Under the pieces are notes generated by a model, which did not search any database, was not told the DNA's origin, and was given only the letters and a program-made list of their open reading frames with translations. From assembly GCA_037954665.1 (NCBI GenBank), contig JBBMOL010000302.1, positions 496,001-560,000 of the forward strand: a DNA stretch of 64,000 nt. Direction: 5' to 3'. Numbering within the stretch: position 1 is the first letter of the stretch; each line of letters opens with the position of its first letter. This document shows positions 1-12,162 of the stretch, piece after piece. A program made the position numbers and the translations under genes. This DNA is from Laguncularia racemosa (Eukaryota > Streptophyta > Magnoliopsida > Myrtales > Combretaceae).

Positions 1-1093
1 TAGAGCTATTAGAGTAGAGCGGTAGTTAAAATACAAGAGTGAGCAGAGGACTGGCTTAACTTCCAAAGCTCTATGGAAGTTTACATGGAAGAAAAACACC
101 ACCTATTCAAAGCCTAAGGAGGATGTGAGAGCTACGAATCCAATTACTGCACCTAAGGGAAAGACTGACACTAAACCTCCTTCTAGGACGAGTGATATTA
201 AGTGTTTTAGGTGTTAGAGATTTGGGTACATTGCCTCTTAATGTCTAAATTAGAGGGCTATGATTATCAGTAATAGTGGGGATGTAGAAAGTGTAAGCTC
301 TGAGGAGGAAGAGGAGTCACCGTTGAAGGAGTATGATGATGTTGACTTAGAGGGACCCGTAAGTGTCGAGCCGTATGTCATGAAGAGAGTACTTAGTGTA
401 CAACCCTAGGAGGATGGTGAGGGGACCTAGTGTGATCATATTTTTCATGCACGATGTCATGTGTAGGGTAGAGTCTGTAGCTTGATAATTGATAGTGGCT
501 ACTGCACTAATGTTGCTAGCACTTTGCTAGTATAAAAGATGCAGTTAAAAGCAGTGAAAGCATCCTTTTACCATATTGATTGCAGTGGTTGAGTGATTGT
601 GGGGAGGTTAAGGTGACCAAGTAGGTACTTATATCTTACTTTATAGGGAGCTACAAAGACGAGGTTATGTGTAATATGGTGCCTATGCAGGCTAGCCACA
701 TCTTGTTAGGGCGACCTTAGCAGTTTGACAGAAAGGTTATGTATAATGGGTACAAGAACTAATATTCTTTTGTTTTAAACAAAAGGAAATTGGTTCTCAC
801 GTCTCAGAAGCCATGGGAAGCTAGTGAAGATTAGATGAAAATTGCAAAGGAATTTAGGGAAAAACACTCGAGTGCACGAGAGAAAAATAAAACGAGTGAA
901 AAACAAACATTGGCGAGCAAAGAGGGAAAATACACACAAACATCAAGAGTAGAGGAAATGACGAGGAAGAGTGAGGCTAAGAGTGCAATGATGGCCAAAC
1001 AACAGTTACTTGTACTTATGTACAAGAATTTATATTTTTCTAATACTGACATTAACTCTTATGTGCTTAGTGTTGTTGTCTCTTTATTGTAGG
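1..1093 (+). pseudogene. P1 gag C-terminus, protease and pro-RT linker (chromovirus, CRM/Reina-like), decayed
   Basis: This is the tail of a Ty3/gypsy gag-pro region whose start lies before the window. A zinc-knuckle remnant near 205-245 reads C-F-R-C then GYIAS, with a stop inside it and Tyr where the family has His. A protease active site (LIIDSGYCTNVAS) lies near 483-520. The last part, about 835-1093, is a charged linker leading into a block ending VVSLL, the usual run-up to reverse transcriptase in this group. Gag packages element RNA and the aspartic protease cuts the polyprotein. Many stops and frame changes make it non-functional. The same gag is present again at 5187-6382, so P1 and P2 belong to one family. 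Confidence 0.8.
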
Positions 1094-3840
1094 AATTTGA
1101 AGACTTTTTCCCTGAAGAAGTGCCGCAAGGATTACCCCCTCTACAATGGATAGGACAGTAGATTGACTTCATGCCGGGTGCTTCCATTCCAAACCGGCCA
1201 GCATATAGAACTAATCCAAAGAAGGCTAAGGAAATTCAGAAACAAGTGGATAGGCTGATGGAAAAAGGGTTTATACGAAAGAGTCTAAGCCCATGCTCAG
1301 TTCCAGTGATCTTAGTGCCCAAGAGGGATAGGACCTAGCGTATGTGTGTGGATTGTAGGGTGATTAACAAAATTACAGTTAAGAATAGACATCCCATTCC
1401 TATATTAGATGACATGCATGATGAGTTATATAGTGCATGCTTGTTTTCGAAAATTGACCTTAAAAACGGTTTTACCAAATTCGTATGAAAGAGGGTGATG
1501 AGTGGAAAACTACATTTAAAACCAAACATGGCCTATATGAATGGATGGTAATGCCTTTTAGGTTGACTAATGCACCTAGTACCTTTATGAGGTTAATGAA
1601 TCATGTATTGCATCAATTCTTAGGAAAATTTGTTGTAGTTCATTTTGATGATATCTTAATATGTAGCCGAACATTGGATGATCATGTACAACATCTGCAA
1701 AGTGTTTTTACCATATTAAGGGAAAACCAATTGTACGCCAACTTGAAAAAGTGCACATTTTGTATGGAATTTGTGGTTTTCTTTGGTTTTGTTGTAAGAG
1801 TAGATGGAATAGTTGTAGATGAGGAGAATACCCTAGAATGCCAATGATGTTAGGAGCTTCCATGGTCTAGCCAGTTTTTACAAGCAATTTGTGAGAGACT
1901 TTAGCTCCATTGCTGCTCCACTAAATGATCTTGTGATGAAGAATGCTGAATTTAAGTGGACCGAAATACATGAGCAGGCATTCCAAACGTTAAAGGTAAG
2001 TTAACTAATGCTCCTTTGTTAATATTACCAAACTTTGATAAGGTTTTTGAGATCGAATGTGATGCTTCAGGGAAGGGTATTGGTGGTGTTTTAATGTAGG
2101 ATTATAAACCAATAGCCTACTTCAGTGAGAAACTCCATGGTGCTATGTTGAACTATCCAGTATATGATAAGGAGTTGTATGCCTTGGTGAGAACATTGCA
2201 GATATGGTAGCATTACCTATGGCCCAAGGAGTTCATCATCCATTTTGATCATGAGAGCGTGAAGTACTTAAAGAGGCAAGGAAAGCTAAATAAGAGGCAC
2301 ACCAAGTGGTTGGAGTTCATTGAAACCTTTCCATACGTCATCAAATACAAGCAAGGTAAGGAAAATGTAGTGGTTGATACCCTTTCTAGGAGGTATTCTC
2401 TACTGACCTCTTTACATACTAAATTGCTTGGGTTTGAAAGTATGAAAGAACTATATGAACATGATGCTGATTTTAATCAGATTTGGGTTGCTTATTCTGA
2501 AAGTGGGTATGGGGACTACTATAGGCATGAGGGATATTTGTTTAAGAAAGATAGATTGTTTGTGCCTAGGAGTTCCATATGTGAATTGCTAGTGAGGAAG
2601 ATGCATGGGGGCGGTCTCATGGGACATTTTGGAGTAAATAAAACTTTGGATATCTTGCATGAACATTTTTACTAGCTTAGGATGAGACATGACTTACAAC
2701 TTGTATGTAAGAAGTGCATTGCATGTAGGAAGGCTAAGTCCAAAGTCATGCCCCATGGGAAGTATCTTCCCTTGCCTGTACCTAGTCAGCCTTGGATTGA
2801 CATTTCCATGGATTTCATATTAGGTTTACCAAGATCTTAGAATGGTAAAGATAGCATATTTGTTATTGTCGATAGGTTTAGTAAAATGGCTCACTTTATT
2901 ACCTGTTATAAAACTAATGATGCTTGACATATAGCTGATTTATTCCGTAGGGAGATCGTTAGATTGCATGGTTTACCTAACTCTATCATCAATGATAAAG
3001 ATGTGAAAATTTTATCCACTTTTGGCGCACCTTATGGAATAGGCTAGGCATAAACTACTGTTTTCCACTGTGGCACATCCCCAAACAATTGGACAAATAG
3101 AAGTTGTTAATATGACACTTTCCACATTGCTACGTACTGTGATTGATAAAAATTTGAAGCAATAGGAAACATGTTTGCCTCATGTAGAGTTTGCATGTAA
3201 TAGGATTATACATTCTACTACATCTTACTCTCCATTTGAGGTTGTGTATGGTTTTAATCCCTTGACTCCATTAGATATATTGCCTTTACTTGCTAATGAG
3301 TTTGTTGACCTTGCTGGCACAAAGAAGGCAAAATTTGTTAGGGATTTACATATGTAGGTATGGGCTAACATTGAAAAGAAGAATGAACACTATGCCCGAC
3401 AAGTAAACAAAGGACTTGTCAAAGCTATATTTTAGCCTGGTGATTGGGTTTAGGTACATCTAAGGAAGGAACGTTTTGTTGAACAATGTAAATCCAAGTT
3501 GCATTCTAAGGGCGATGGACCTTTCCAAGTGGTAAAGCGCATCAATGCCAATGCTTATAAGATAGATCTACCAAGCCACTATGGTAATGTCAGTGCTACC
3601 TTTAACTTTTCTGACCTTACTCTTTATGATGCAGGTGATTTGAGGATGAATCTTTTCGAGGAAGGAGGGAATGATGAGGATCAGCTAGCATCACAAAGGA
3701 AGGAACCGAAACCTCATGATCCATTACATGGTATTGGAGGCTCAATGACCTGAGCTAGAGGTAAAAGGATGAACGAAGCTCTACAAGGACTAGTCATGGA
3801 CTTACAAGCTAAGGAATCAAGCTACACAGAAGAAAAACAT
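1094..3840 (+). pseudogene. P1 pol: reverse transcriptase, RNase H and integrase, decayed
   Basis: Ty3/gypsy polymerase remnant. RT blocks include VPVILVPKRD near 1300, RMCVDC near 1340 and the catalytic box as HFDDIL near 1640, where most relatives have YFDD. RNase H covers about 2030-2395, including HTKWLEFIETFPYVIKYKQG. Integrase follows, with a zinc-finger region near 2610-2740, SMDFILGLP near 2805, a TAHPQT-like block near 3070 and a GPF-type C-terminus near 3505-3560. The end has DLRMNLFEEGG (about 3640) and a basic MTxARGKRMNEAL motif near 3745. I see no classical chromodomain. In-frame stops and frameshifts are numerous, and several fall where Trp is expected. Assignment to CRM/Reina-like chromoviruses is from motif memory. 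Confidence 0.85.
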
Positions 3841-3843
3841 ACA

Positions 3844-4360
3844 TGTGACAACTTGATTCACATGACCATGGAAGGATGAAATCATTTAGGAACATTATAT
3901 ATTTGCGTGGACCACTACACTAGAGGATACATTCGGTTTTGTTAATGTTTATTTTTATTTGTTGGTTTATTTTCCATATTATCTAGTTGCCTACTTGGTG
4001 ACACAAAGATAAGGATAGAATAAGCAATTTATAATTTCCATGTTGTAAGCTTTTTTTCCATGTTGTATGCATGCTATATATGCCATGCAAGGGAGCCAAC
4101 CAAAGACACTTTTGATATATGAAAAACACATCCTTTTCATGGGAAACAACAAAACCTCTTTTTGTTCTTTTGCAAAAGAAATTTACCATAGAAGTCTTAA
4201 CCCAATTACTAGGAATAACTCTTGATAACTTAGGTATTAGTCAAGAAGTTTGATTGGGGTCTAGTTATGTAATGCTTATTTAAGACAATCCTCGAGGTAA
4301 TTGAAACCAACTAGTATCATCAGGGTTCTAGGTTTAATATACTTAGGGTTTCACGCATCA
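3844..4360 (+). repeat. LTR shared between P1 (3' side) and P2 (5' side)
   Basis: About 517 bp, starting TGTGACAACTTG and ending TTTCACGCATCA. On its left is the 3' end of pol, on its right a primer-binding site, so it serves as 3' LTR for P1 and 5' LTR for P2. The reverse complement recurs at 6383-6462 plus 13551-13994, which confirms the boundaries. A TATATA-like box lies near 4075. Confidence 0.8.
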
Positions 4361-4362
4361 TT

Positions 4363-4374
4363 TGGTATCAGATC
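4363..4374 (+). other. Primer-binding site, initiator-tRNA-Met type
   Basis: TGGTATCAGATC, two bases after the LTR end. It differs by one base from TGGTATCAGAGC, the tRNA-Met-type site used by many plant retroelements and seen intact at 24180. Confidence 0.75.
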
Positions 4375-5186
4375 TTTTGCTTCTTGAATAAAGTAAATTC
4401 TATCCTTTTCTTTAATTTGTCTGTTGTTCTTTTCCATATTCGTCTGTTGTTTTTTCCCATACTCATCTGTTGTCTTTTCCATATTCATAAATAGAAGTTG
4501 TATAAAAAAAGAATTCATATTTGTTCAGTCTTCACAATCCATTAGGGTCGACTGCATCTAGGGTTCTCAATTAAACAATCAATTGTGTTCAATTCATAGT
4601 TCTTCTATATAAAAAAAAAAATCAATTCAGTTGCAATACAAAAAAAAAGAATCAAGAATCGACATTAAAAAAAAAAATAGAATTTAGCTGTGAAAGAATT
4701 GCAATTGCCGAAATCACAAGATAGCTTATTGATTCAATTTACTTTTCATATCAATTGTTTCCAATTTCCTACTGTAACATATCCTTGATTGTCTATGTTT
4801 GGTATCTAAATTGTACACATCCCTTGAGCAATCGGTGCAATAGTGATTATTTCCTTTTGTGTTAGAAGTAATCTTTGATTGCATATCCATTCTTTGGTGA
4901 ATCTTTTGCATATCAATTAGAGTTGTGTAGTTAGTATTCCATCATTTACATGACTTAGGATAGATTAGTAATCATTAGTGTTAACTTAGTAATTTGAGTT
5001 TAGGAGTTCCAATTTGAGTTAATAGCAAAAGAATTACAAAAAGCGGGTCGTGAGATCATATTTTGTGAAAGCTATACACGAGTGGGTGTAAGAAACATAC
5101 ATATATTTTTTTTTGAAATTGTGATCTTGCTGCAAATTTTAGAATTATATCAGGACAGAACAATAATGGAGGAGAAAGTTGGGTGA
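4375..5186 (+). other. P2 untranslated leader, no gene seen
   Basis: AT-rich leader between the PBS and gag of P2. It has several A-runs (about 4610-4675) and no coding signal on either strand. Confidence 0.55.
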
Positions 5187-6382
5187 TGTTTGAGGAATTG
5201 ATGGGGGAGATGAAGAGGATCCTAACAGGTAAACTAGAGCAGATCCATGAAAGGATGGATAAGATGGAATAGAGTAGGAAACCGTCTAGCAGTACTACTA
5301 TCAGACGAAGAGTAGGTAGATAGAATAGGGGAGGTGTTAAGATAGATGAAGGTGAAGAATTTGATTTTGGAGATTACCAACACGTGAGGGATAGGGGAAG
5401 TATCCCGAGGCATGATAGTAATTTGGGGAGTATTAAGATGAAAATCCTAACCTTTCAAGGAAAGAATGATCTAGAGTTGTATTTAGAGTAGGAGAGAAAA
5501 ATAGATATGTGTCTGATTGTCACAACTACACTGAGGAGAAAAAGATAAAATTAGCTACAGTAGAGTTTTCAGATTACGCCAATATATGGTGAGATCAGTT
5601 GGTGCGTAATAGGCGCAAGTATGGTGAGTGACTTGTTAGCACTTGGGAAGAGATGAAAACTATCATGCAGAAGCGTGTTATTCCTAGTCACTATCATAAG
5701 GACTTACTTAGGAAAGTCCAAGGGTTGACTTAGGGGAATAACAATGTAGAGAATTATTACAAAGAGTTGGAGATGGCCATGATTAGGACGAGAATTGAGG
5801 AGGATGATGAGGCCACCATGGCTAGATTCATCAACGAGTTGAATAGGGAGATAACTGATGTAGTAGATCTTCACCATTACTCAGATATGGAGGAATTGCT
5901 ACATAAAGTTATTAAAGTAGAGTGGCTGTTAAAATACAGGAGTGAGTAGAGGACTGGCTCGACTTCTAAAGCTCCATAGAAGTCTAAGTGGAAGAAAAAC
6001 TCCATTGATTTAAAGCCTAAGGAGGACGTGAGAGCTAAGAATCCAATTGCTACACCTGAGGGAAAGATTGACACTAAACCCCCTTCCAGGACGAGAGATG
6101 CTATGAGTTTTAGGTGTTAGGGATTTGGGTACATTGCATCCCAATGTCCAAATCAGAGGGCTATGATTATCAATGATAGTGGAGATGTAGAGAGTGTAAG
6201 CTCTAAGGAGGAGGAGGAGTCACCGTCATAGGAGCATGATGATGTTGACTTAGAGGGACCCGTGAGTGGCGAGTTGTATGTCACGAGGAGAGTACTTAGT
6301 GTACAAGCCTAGGAGGATGGTGAAGGGATCCAGCGTGAACATATTTTTCATACACGGTGTCATGTGTAGGGTAGAGTTTGTA
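5187..6382 (+). pseudogene. P2 gag and start of protease, truncated
   Basis: Second copy of the P1 family gag. It begins MFEELMGEMKRILTGKLEQI with a short amphipathic N-terminus. Capsid-like sequence follows, including MARFINELNREITDVV near 5815 and the MEELLHKVIKVE block near 5885, then a zinc knuckle near 6100-6150 (GYIASQCPNQ, again Tyr for His). The copy ends just before the protease active site, where an inverted LTR begins at 6383. Stops and at least one frameshift are present. The segment from 5905 on aligns by eye with positions 1-480. Confidence 0.75.
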
Positions 6383-6462
6383 TGATGCGTGAAACCTTAG
6401 GTATATTAAACCTAGAACCCCGACGATACTAGTTGGTTTCAATTACCCTGTGGACAAATACT
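6383..6462 (-). repeat. P3 LTR, left piece (3' end of the LTR on the minus strand)
   Basis: Reverse complement of the end of the 3844-4360 LTR, starting TGATGCGTGAAACC on the plus strand. Element A interrupts it at 6463, and the LTR resumes at 13551. It abuts P2 protease sequence on the left, so P3 appears inserted in P2 in the opposite orientation. Confidence 0.8.
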
Positions 6463-7884
6463 TGATACGCTCAGAACATATATATAAAATGGGAGCGTAA
6501 ATTGCAGCAAGTGCACTGGTCGTATCAAGTAATAGAGTGGTGAAAAGTAAGGTTGTCAATTCCTCGAGGAACCAATAGAGTACTAGATCTATGGCAATTC
6601 TTATCAATATCTAGGACATTAAAAAGGGGTTTTGAAATGTCTAAGCTAAAAATTTAACTTAAAGCAAACAAGGAGAATTTTATGAAGAATCTATCAATTA
6701 TGAACGCGGAAAATTAGAATTCACCCTAGATCCATTAATCAAATTGCTACCATGTTATATCAACTAGTGGTTATAAGGTTATTCAAGTGAGTTTAGAAAA
6801 TCCTTTTTAAGGATGTTAACCTTAAATCAATTAGTCGGCTTCCGCGTCTCCAATTAACCAAGGAATCAAAATTATGTTCATACACCTCCCAATGTTACAA
6901 ACAACTAATGCCCTAAATCAATTAACCATAATCCCTTAGTGATTAATTAACAAGAAACATTGCATTGCGCCTACCATAAACTCTAATTAAACCAATTATC
7001 TCAACTCCCGTATTGATAATCAATCTAATTACGAATTCCTAACAAATCCTAATCAACTCCCGTATCAAAAGGATTTCTAACAATTATAATCAAAGACCAA
7101 TTATAATTGAAATCAAAGGAATTGCAATCATGAATAATCCTAATAATTCCTAATCATATAACATGGCTACAATTATCCTTTTAACATTCTAGGGTTTCAT
7201 CCAATTTCATAAGGAAAAGACTTAGCAATTCATGGAGATAAAGACATGATTATGATTCAAAGAGATTCGTGTGAAAGAAATCATATTCAATGGTTGGATC
7301 AAATGCTTGAATTGCATATCAGAAATAAAGTTCAGAAATCACCAATTCAACAATACAAATAATACCTTAATTGAAGGGAACTCCACAAATCCTTCACAAA
7401 GGATGATAATCTCCACGAAGATCACAAAGTTTTCTCCAAGATTTGATCTCCACAATTCTCCCTTAAAACTAGGTTAAAACTACTCTAAGAACACTAAAAT
7501 TTGACAAAAGTTCCTCCACAAATCGACCTAGGACCTATATATATGCAAGGGGAGGCGAGAAGATGCAATTAAAACAAGACCGGCTAAAGGCCGGCAGCCT
7601 TTATTTAAGCCGGCCATAAAGGCCGGTGGCCTTCATTTAAGCCGGCCATAAAGGCCGGCGGCTTTGCTTTTTTTTTTTTTTTTCCTTTGCCATCCTTCAA
7701 TCTTTTCTTGCTTCAATTTGTATGCAATCTCTCCAAATTGATTAAGCTTTGAACTCAAAGTCCTCCAATATCTGAAATGTAAAAATAAACATGATTAAGT
7801 ACCATTTCCTTGTGATTTCTCTAAAATCAATAATGAATACTCGCAAATCCCTTAATGAATTATGAGTAAAATATGCCTTTATCA
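6463..7884 (-). repeat. Element A 3' LTR
   Basis: 1422 bp with TGAT...ATCA ends, near-identical to 12163-13550. On the minus strand a GGCCGG-rich block (7580-7662) lies about 40 bp upstream of a TATATATA box near 7535-7544. The extra length relative to the 5' LTR is one more GGCCGG unit. Eight bases beyond the LTR end (6455-6462) match the sequence beside the internal PBS. Confidence 0.88.
7580..7662 (-). repeat. GGCCGG palindrome array in the element A 3' LTR
   Basis: Repeated GCCGGCC/AAGGCCGGC units separated by TTTATTTAA-like spacers. The 5' LTR (13278-13330) has one unit fewer. The array is immediately upstream of the likely TATA box on the minus strand. Confidence 0.8.
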
Positions 7885-7900
7885 ACTCCCCCACACTTAA
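7885..7900 (-). other. Element A polypurine tract
   Basis: On the minus strand this reads TTAAGTGTGGGGGAGT directly before the 3' LTR start. Matching tracts lie at 22675-22690 and 38884-38898. Confidence 0.8.
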
Positions 7901-9359
7901 ACTTTTGCTTGTCCTCAAGCAAAATAAAACCAGAAAGAAATCCATCCTATAAAGTACAAAAAAAATTTATTATCATACGAATTTGAACATCTGTCATCTC
8001 TACTTCTGACTCACTACTTTGTGATGCCCACCACTCAAACCAAACTGGGAATATGTGATTAGAGTACTATACTCAAAATTAACCAACTAATCTAGAGAAA
8101 ACAAAATTTAATCCAAGCGTTTAACCTAAGAATTCTTTTTCCAAAAGTAGATATTCAGTCCTAAAGGAAAAACACCCATTTAAACTTCACTGGCAATTAG
8201 CAAGCATATGATCCTTCACATCACTTCTTTAAACAGGTCAACATAAAATGAAAGCATATGGTATCAATTCCTTTCCTAGATTTTCTCCCTTTTTTTATAA
8301 GTCCTGTAACTTATTGATGAGCATTCACTAAAACTCTACTTTTTTTCTTTTTTTCTTTTTCTTTTTTTATAAAATAAGTTCATGTATTGAACCTTTGCTT
8401 CTCCGCCCTTATCGCTATAGTAAGATCACTGATTCGGCACATCCCGGGCTCATCACCCAAGTGACCAGGTTTTAAAGGGACCCCATCGAACTCTCCCTCA
8501 CTCTAGCGTTCAAGTTTGGATACTCATAACTCAATTACCTGAGTCATTGGAGTAATGCAAGTTATTTCATTTGAATGCTATACAAAATTAAGACTTTTTT
8601 TATAAGGGATCACTAAGTGAGGAGTTTCCCTTACCTCTTTCATTAGATGTTGAAAATCTTTCAAAGCAACTTCCAAGAAGATATACTAGCTAGAGAAGAG
8701 ACCCGAAGTAGACCTGTTTATCTTTCACAAGAGGACTCAATAGACTCTTAAACTTCAAATGATAAGGCTAAAAACATGGTAAATTTGATTTCTAAAGATT
8801 TTATTCATTAATTTTAACTAAGTACAAGAATCACAACAGTGGTGAGTAGGGCATAATAATGAGTTATTATTTTTAATAAATCATAAACAGATGCAAAAGG
8901 CTATTGTTTTTTTTTTTTTCCATAAAAAATTTTGAAAAAAATTGGCCTAAAAATTGTCAAATAACTCAGGGACAAATACAGTTCAAGATAATGGAAGAGT
9001 ATGATCATCAAAGCACAGAACAGGCAATACTCATCTCAACTTTAATACCTACATTCCCTTCCCCACACTTAAGAATAGACAGTGTCCACACTATCTCACA
9101 TCAATATAAATAACAAAATAGGAAGGAAATAAGAAAAAAAAGGAACTGGTACTCCCCTGGTATAACATGTAGAAGCCATATTTAAATCCCATCAAAGCTG
9201 AACTTGGAGAGATTGGTCCTTCTGAACATTCACCTTGCATTTTCCTAAAAACAATTAAAAGAAAGCCAATGAAACACAATAAAGTAAACATAAATATGGG
9301 CTGCCTCCCATAGAGCGCTTGTTTTATAGTCATCAGCCTGACTATCAGGGTTTGTCATC
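7901..9359 (-). other. Element A 3' non-coding region
   Basis: No convincing coding sequence. It contains a conserved block near 8400-8490 that also appears in W (27497-27580) and Z (38150-38220 and again 38430-38520), and a second PPT-like motif at 9056-9090. It is AT-rich with T-runs near 8340 and 8910. Confidence 0.6.
9056..9090 (-). other. Internal PPT-like motif in element A
   Basis: On the minus strand GGACACTGTCTATTC is followed by TTAAGTGTGGGGAAGG. It resembles the terminal PPT and recurs at equivalent places in Z (37664-37697) and Y (63541-63574). Confidence 0.6.
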
Positions 9360-12049
9360 TCAGCTTAAATCAAGGAGTTTAAACAACTCCTCCAACACCA
9401 TCGTCTTCAGATTCGGATTCCAAGCTTCCTTCCATGGTATGGTGCCCTTCTTTTCAGCTTCCACCAATGTTTTGTAGGTGGATATCAACAAACTTACCTG
9501 CTGGATGTCTGCCCTTGACCACCCTAGGATTTCCCTATGTTCATCCAACTGGCCTTGAATCTGCTGCTGCAATTCTCTTATCATAGGCACTGGATTAATG
9601 TGAGGCCATGGATTTCCTAAATTCAGACACTCATAATCAAACAATTGATTAGAAAAGACATTAGGTTCAAGTGTCTGCATGGGCATTAGTGTCGGCATTG
9701 GTGGCTTCTCATAGTGGTCTGTCTTCTCAAAAGCAACAATATTTTCAGTCTGGGGTACTTGCTCACAGCCTTTGTTTTCTTGTTGATCCTCATTCCCCCA
9801 ACCATCTATCTTATTCAAGACAGCTTCAAGAGTGGTTTGCCTTACATCTTCCTCCACATCATTGTTAGTAATTTCACCCTCAGCAGATATGTCATAATAC
9901 ATTGCTTTCTCATTAGACAAAAACACAGGATCATACATATCAAATGTTATCTGGTCATTTAGTGCTCTAAGGGTGAGCTTACCTTGTCCTACATCAATTA
10001 GAGCTTGACCTGTGGCGAGGAATGGTCTACCCAAAATGAGTGGAATGTCCTCATCTTCTTCCACATCCAGTATGACAAAGTCCACTGGAAATATGAATTT
10101 ATCGACCTTGACTAAGACATCCTCCACTGTACCTTTGGAAAAACTTAAGCTCTTATCAGCTAGCTGCACAGTGATTGGTCTCCTCTTGCACTTTTGTGGC
10201 TCTATTCCAAGCTTCCTAAAAATTGAAAGTGGCATTAAATTAATACTTGCACCAGAATCAATCAAAACATTCTCAAAATCAATATTACCAATGGTGCAAG
10301 GGATATTGAAACTTGATCTTTCAGCTTTCTAGGTAGCTGAGCAGATTTCTTCTCTATGATAGCTGAACTCTCGCCAAGAAGCATTACTTTCTCAACACTC
10401 TCCATGGATCTTTTGTTAGAGAGCAGCTCTTTCATGAATTTGGCATAGGAAGGAATTTGCTTCAAGGCCTCTAAGAGAGGTATATTGATTTGAAGCCCTT
10501 TAAATATGTCACAAAACCTGGCAAACTAGGCTTCCAACTCCCTCTGCTTGAGTCTTCCTAGGAAAGGGATAGGTGGAACATAAGGCTGCAACACTGGTGC
10601 TTTGGATGTGAGTTCCTCCTCCTTCTGCTTACCTTTCTCTGGATCTTTCTCTTGAATTTTTACCTGCATTTCAGCTTTCTTCACCTCATTACCACTCCTT
10701 AGCATGATGGCATTGACATGATGGGTGTTCTCCTCAGTTTTGCTAGGCAAAGACCCTAAGGGTCTAGTACTTAGCTGCTGTGCAATTTGACTGAGCTGAC
10801 CCTCCAAGTTTCTGATAGAAGCTTATTGGTTTTGCAGGAGGGTGTCATTTTTTTGCATGTAGCTCCTCATGAGCTCTTCCATCTGAGTAGGTTGCTATTG
10901 AGAATAGGCATTCTGAGCAGAGGCTTGTTTAGGAAATCCAGGGGGCGAGTTAAGTGCTTGATTCTCATTCCTCCATGAGAAGTTTGGATGATTGCGCCAC
11001 CCAGGATTGTATGTATTCGAATATGGTCCTTGAGTGCCTCTTTAGAGGTTGCCTACAAAGTTTACTTGCTCTCCACTAGATGGAGCTGACAACTTTCCAG
11101 CCATGCACTCACTAGCTGAGTGAGGTCCTGAGCAAATTTCACAACTAGAAGATGGATTAGCATTAAAAGAATTTGAATAGGCGAGTCTACATACTTGAGT
11201 GGTGAGGGCAGCTATCTGAGCAGTCAATTGAGCCATAGTGACATTGTCATTCACTGAAGCTACTCTTGTACCACTTCTCTCAGTTTGCCAATTGTGTGCA
11301 CTAGAGGCCATCTCTTCTATCAATGCACTAGCCTCTAAGTAAGTTTTTCCCATTAGTGCACCCCCAGCTGCAGCATCTACAAGAGACCTCAATGTCTCAT
11401 CCAGACTCAAGTAAAAGATCTCAATGAGGAGATTGTTTGGTAAACCATGATGTGGGCATTTTCTAGTTGCTTCCTTGAATCTCTCCCATGCCTCATAAAG
11501 TGATTCACCACTAAACTTTGTAAAGTTAGTGATGTCACTTCTTAGTTTGGCGGTCCTAGTTGGTGGGAAGAATCTCCTCAAGAACTTGATTGAAAGGTCT
11601 TCCCAGGTAGTGATAGATCCCTGGGGCAATGAATAAAACCAAGCTCTAGTTTTATCCCTCAATGAAAAAGGGAAAAGTTGTAGTTTTATGGCATCATCAG
11701 TGACACCATTCTGCTTGACAGTGTTGGTGTATTGAAGAAACCCAGCAAGATGATCATCAGGGCTCTCATTTGAATACCCTCCAAACTGACTCGATTGCAC
11801 CATTTGAATGAGTGCCGGTTTAAGCTCAAAATTGTTAGCTTGTATAGTTGGTCTAACAATGGGTGGTTCCTGAATCCTAGGAACAGAGAAAGCTCTAAGT
11901 GCTCGCTGAACACCCTGAATCTGGCGATTATCCTCATTTACCATCTCTTCTACTTGTTCTCTATACTTGTTGTCTCTTCTAATCTGGCGTAGAGTACGCT
12001 CAATCTCAATATCGAAAGGTAGAAGATCAACACTCTTACTCTTGCGTAT
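9360..12049 (-). pseudogene. Element A gag-protease with a long extra C-terminal tail
   Basis: Athila-type gag. The start is probably a mutated ATG (now ATA at 12049) before RKSKSVDLLPFDIEIERTL; element Y has ATG at the matching place. Capsid blocks include NNFELKPALIQMV and FLRRFFPPTRTAKL. A knuckle of the form CX2CX3HX4C (CEICSGPHSASEC) lies near 11110-11150. The protease has IDSGASINLMP near 10230-10262 and LILGRPFLATG further on. After the protease the frame runs about 150 codons through a tail I do not recognise, with a Gln-rich helix-like stretch (ELQQQIQGQLDEH), where a normal element would enter RT. Damage: stops at 11042, near 10895 and 10825, and at 10526, and a frameshift near 10316. 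Confidence 0.8.
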
Positions 12050-12138
12050 GTAACACTTGCAAAGAGACCAAAAGCCAAGAAAAACGTAAAATTGCACCTA
12101 GACTACCAATAGAATTACGAAATCTAATATCTATTAGT

Positions 12139-12156
12139 TCCTCGGCAACGATGCCA
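12139..12156 (-). other. Element A primer-binding site, tRNA-Asp type
   Basis: On the minus strand it reads TGGCATCGTTGCCGAGGA, three mismatches by eye from the TGGCGCCGTTGCCGGGGA site typical of Athila. It lies six bases after the LTR end. Confidence 0.75.
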
Positions 12157-12162
12157 AATACT

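Noticed and set aside
835..1092. Small plus-strand ORF in P1
   Set aside because: It is the charged linker between protease and RT of P1, not a separate gene.
8400..8490. tRNA gene in the conserved 3' block
   Set aside because: No cloverleaf with the invariant TTC arm could be drawn by eye, and the block tracks with Athila 3' regions.
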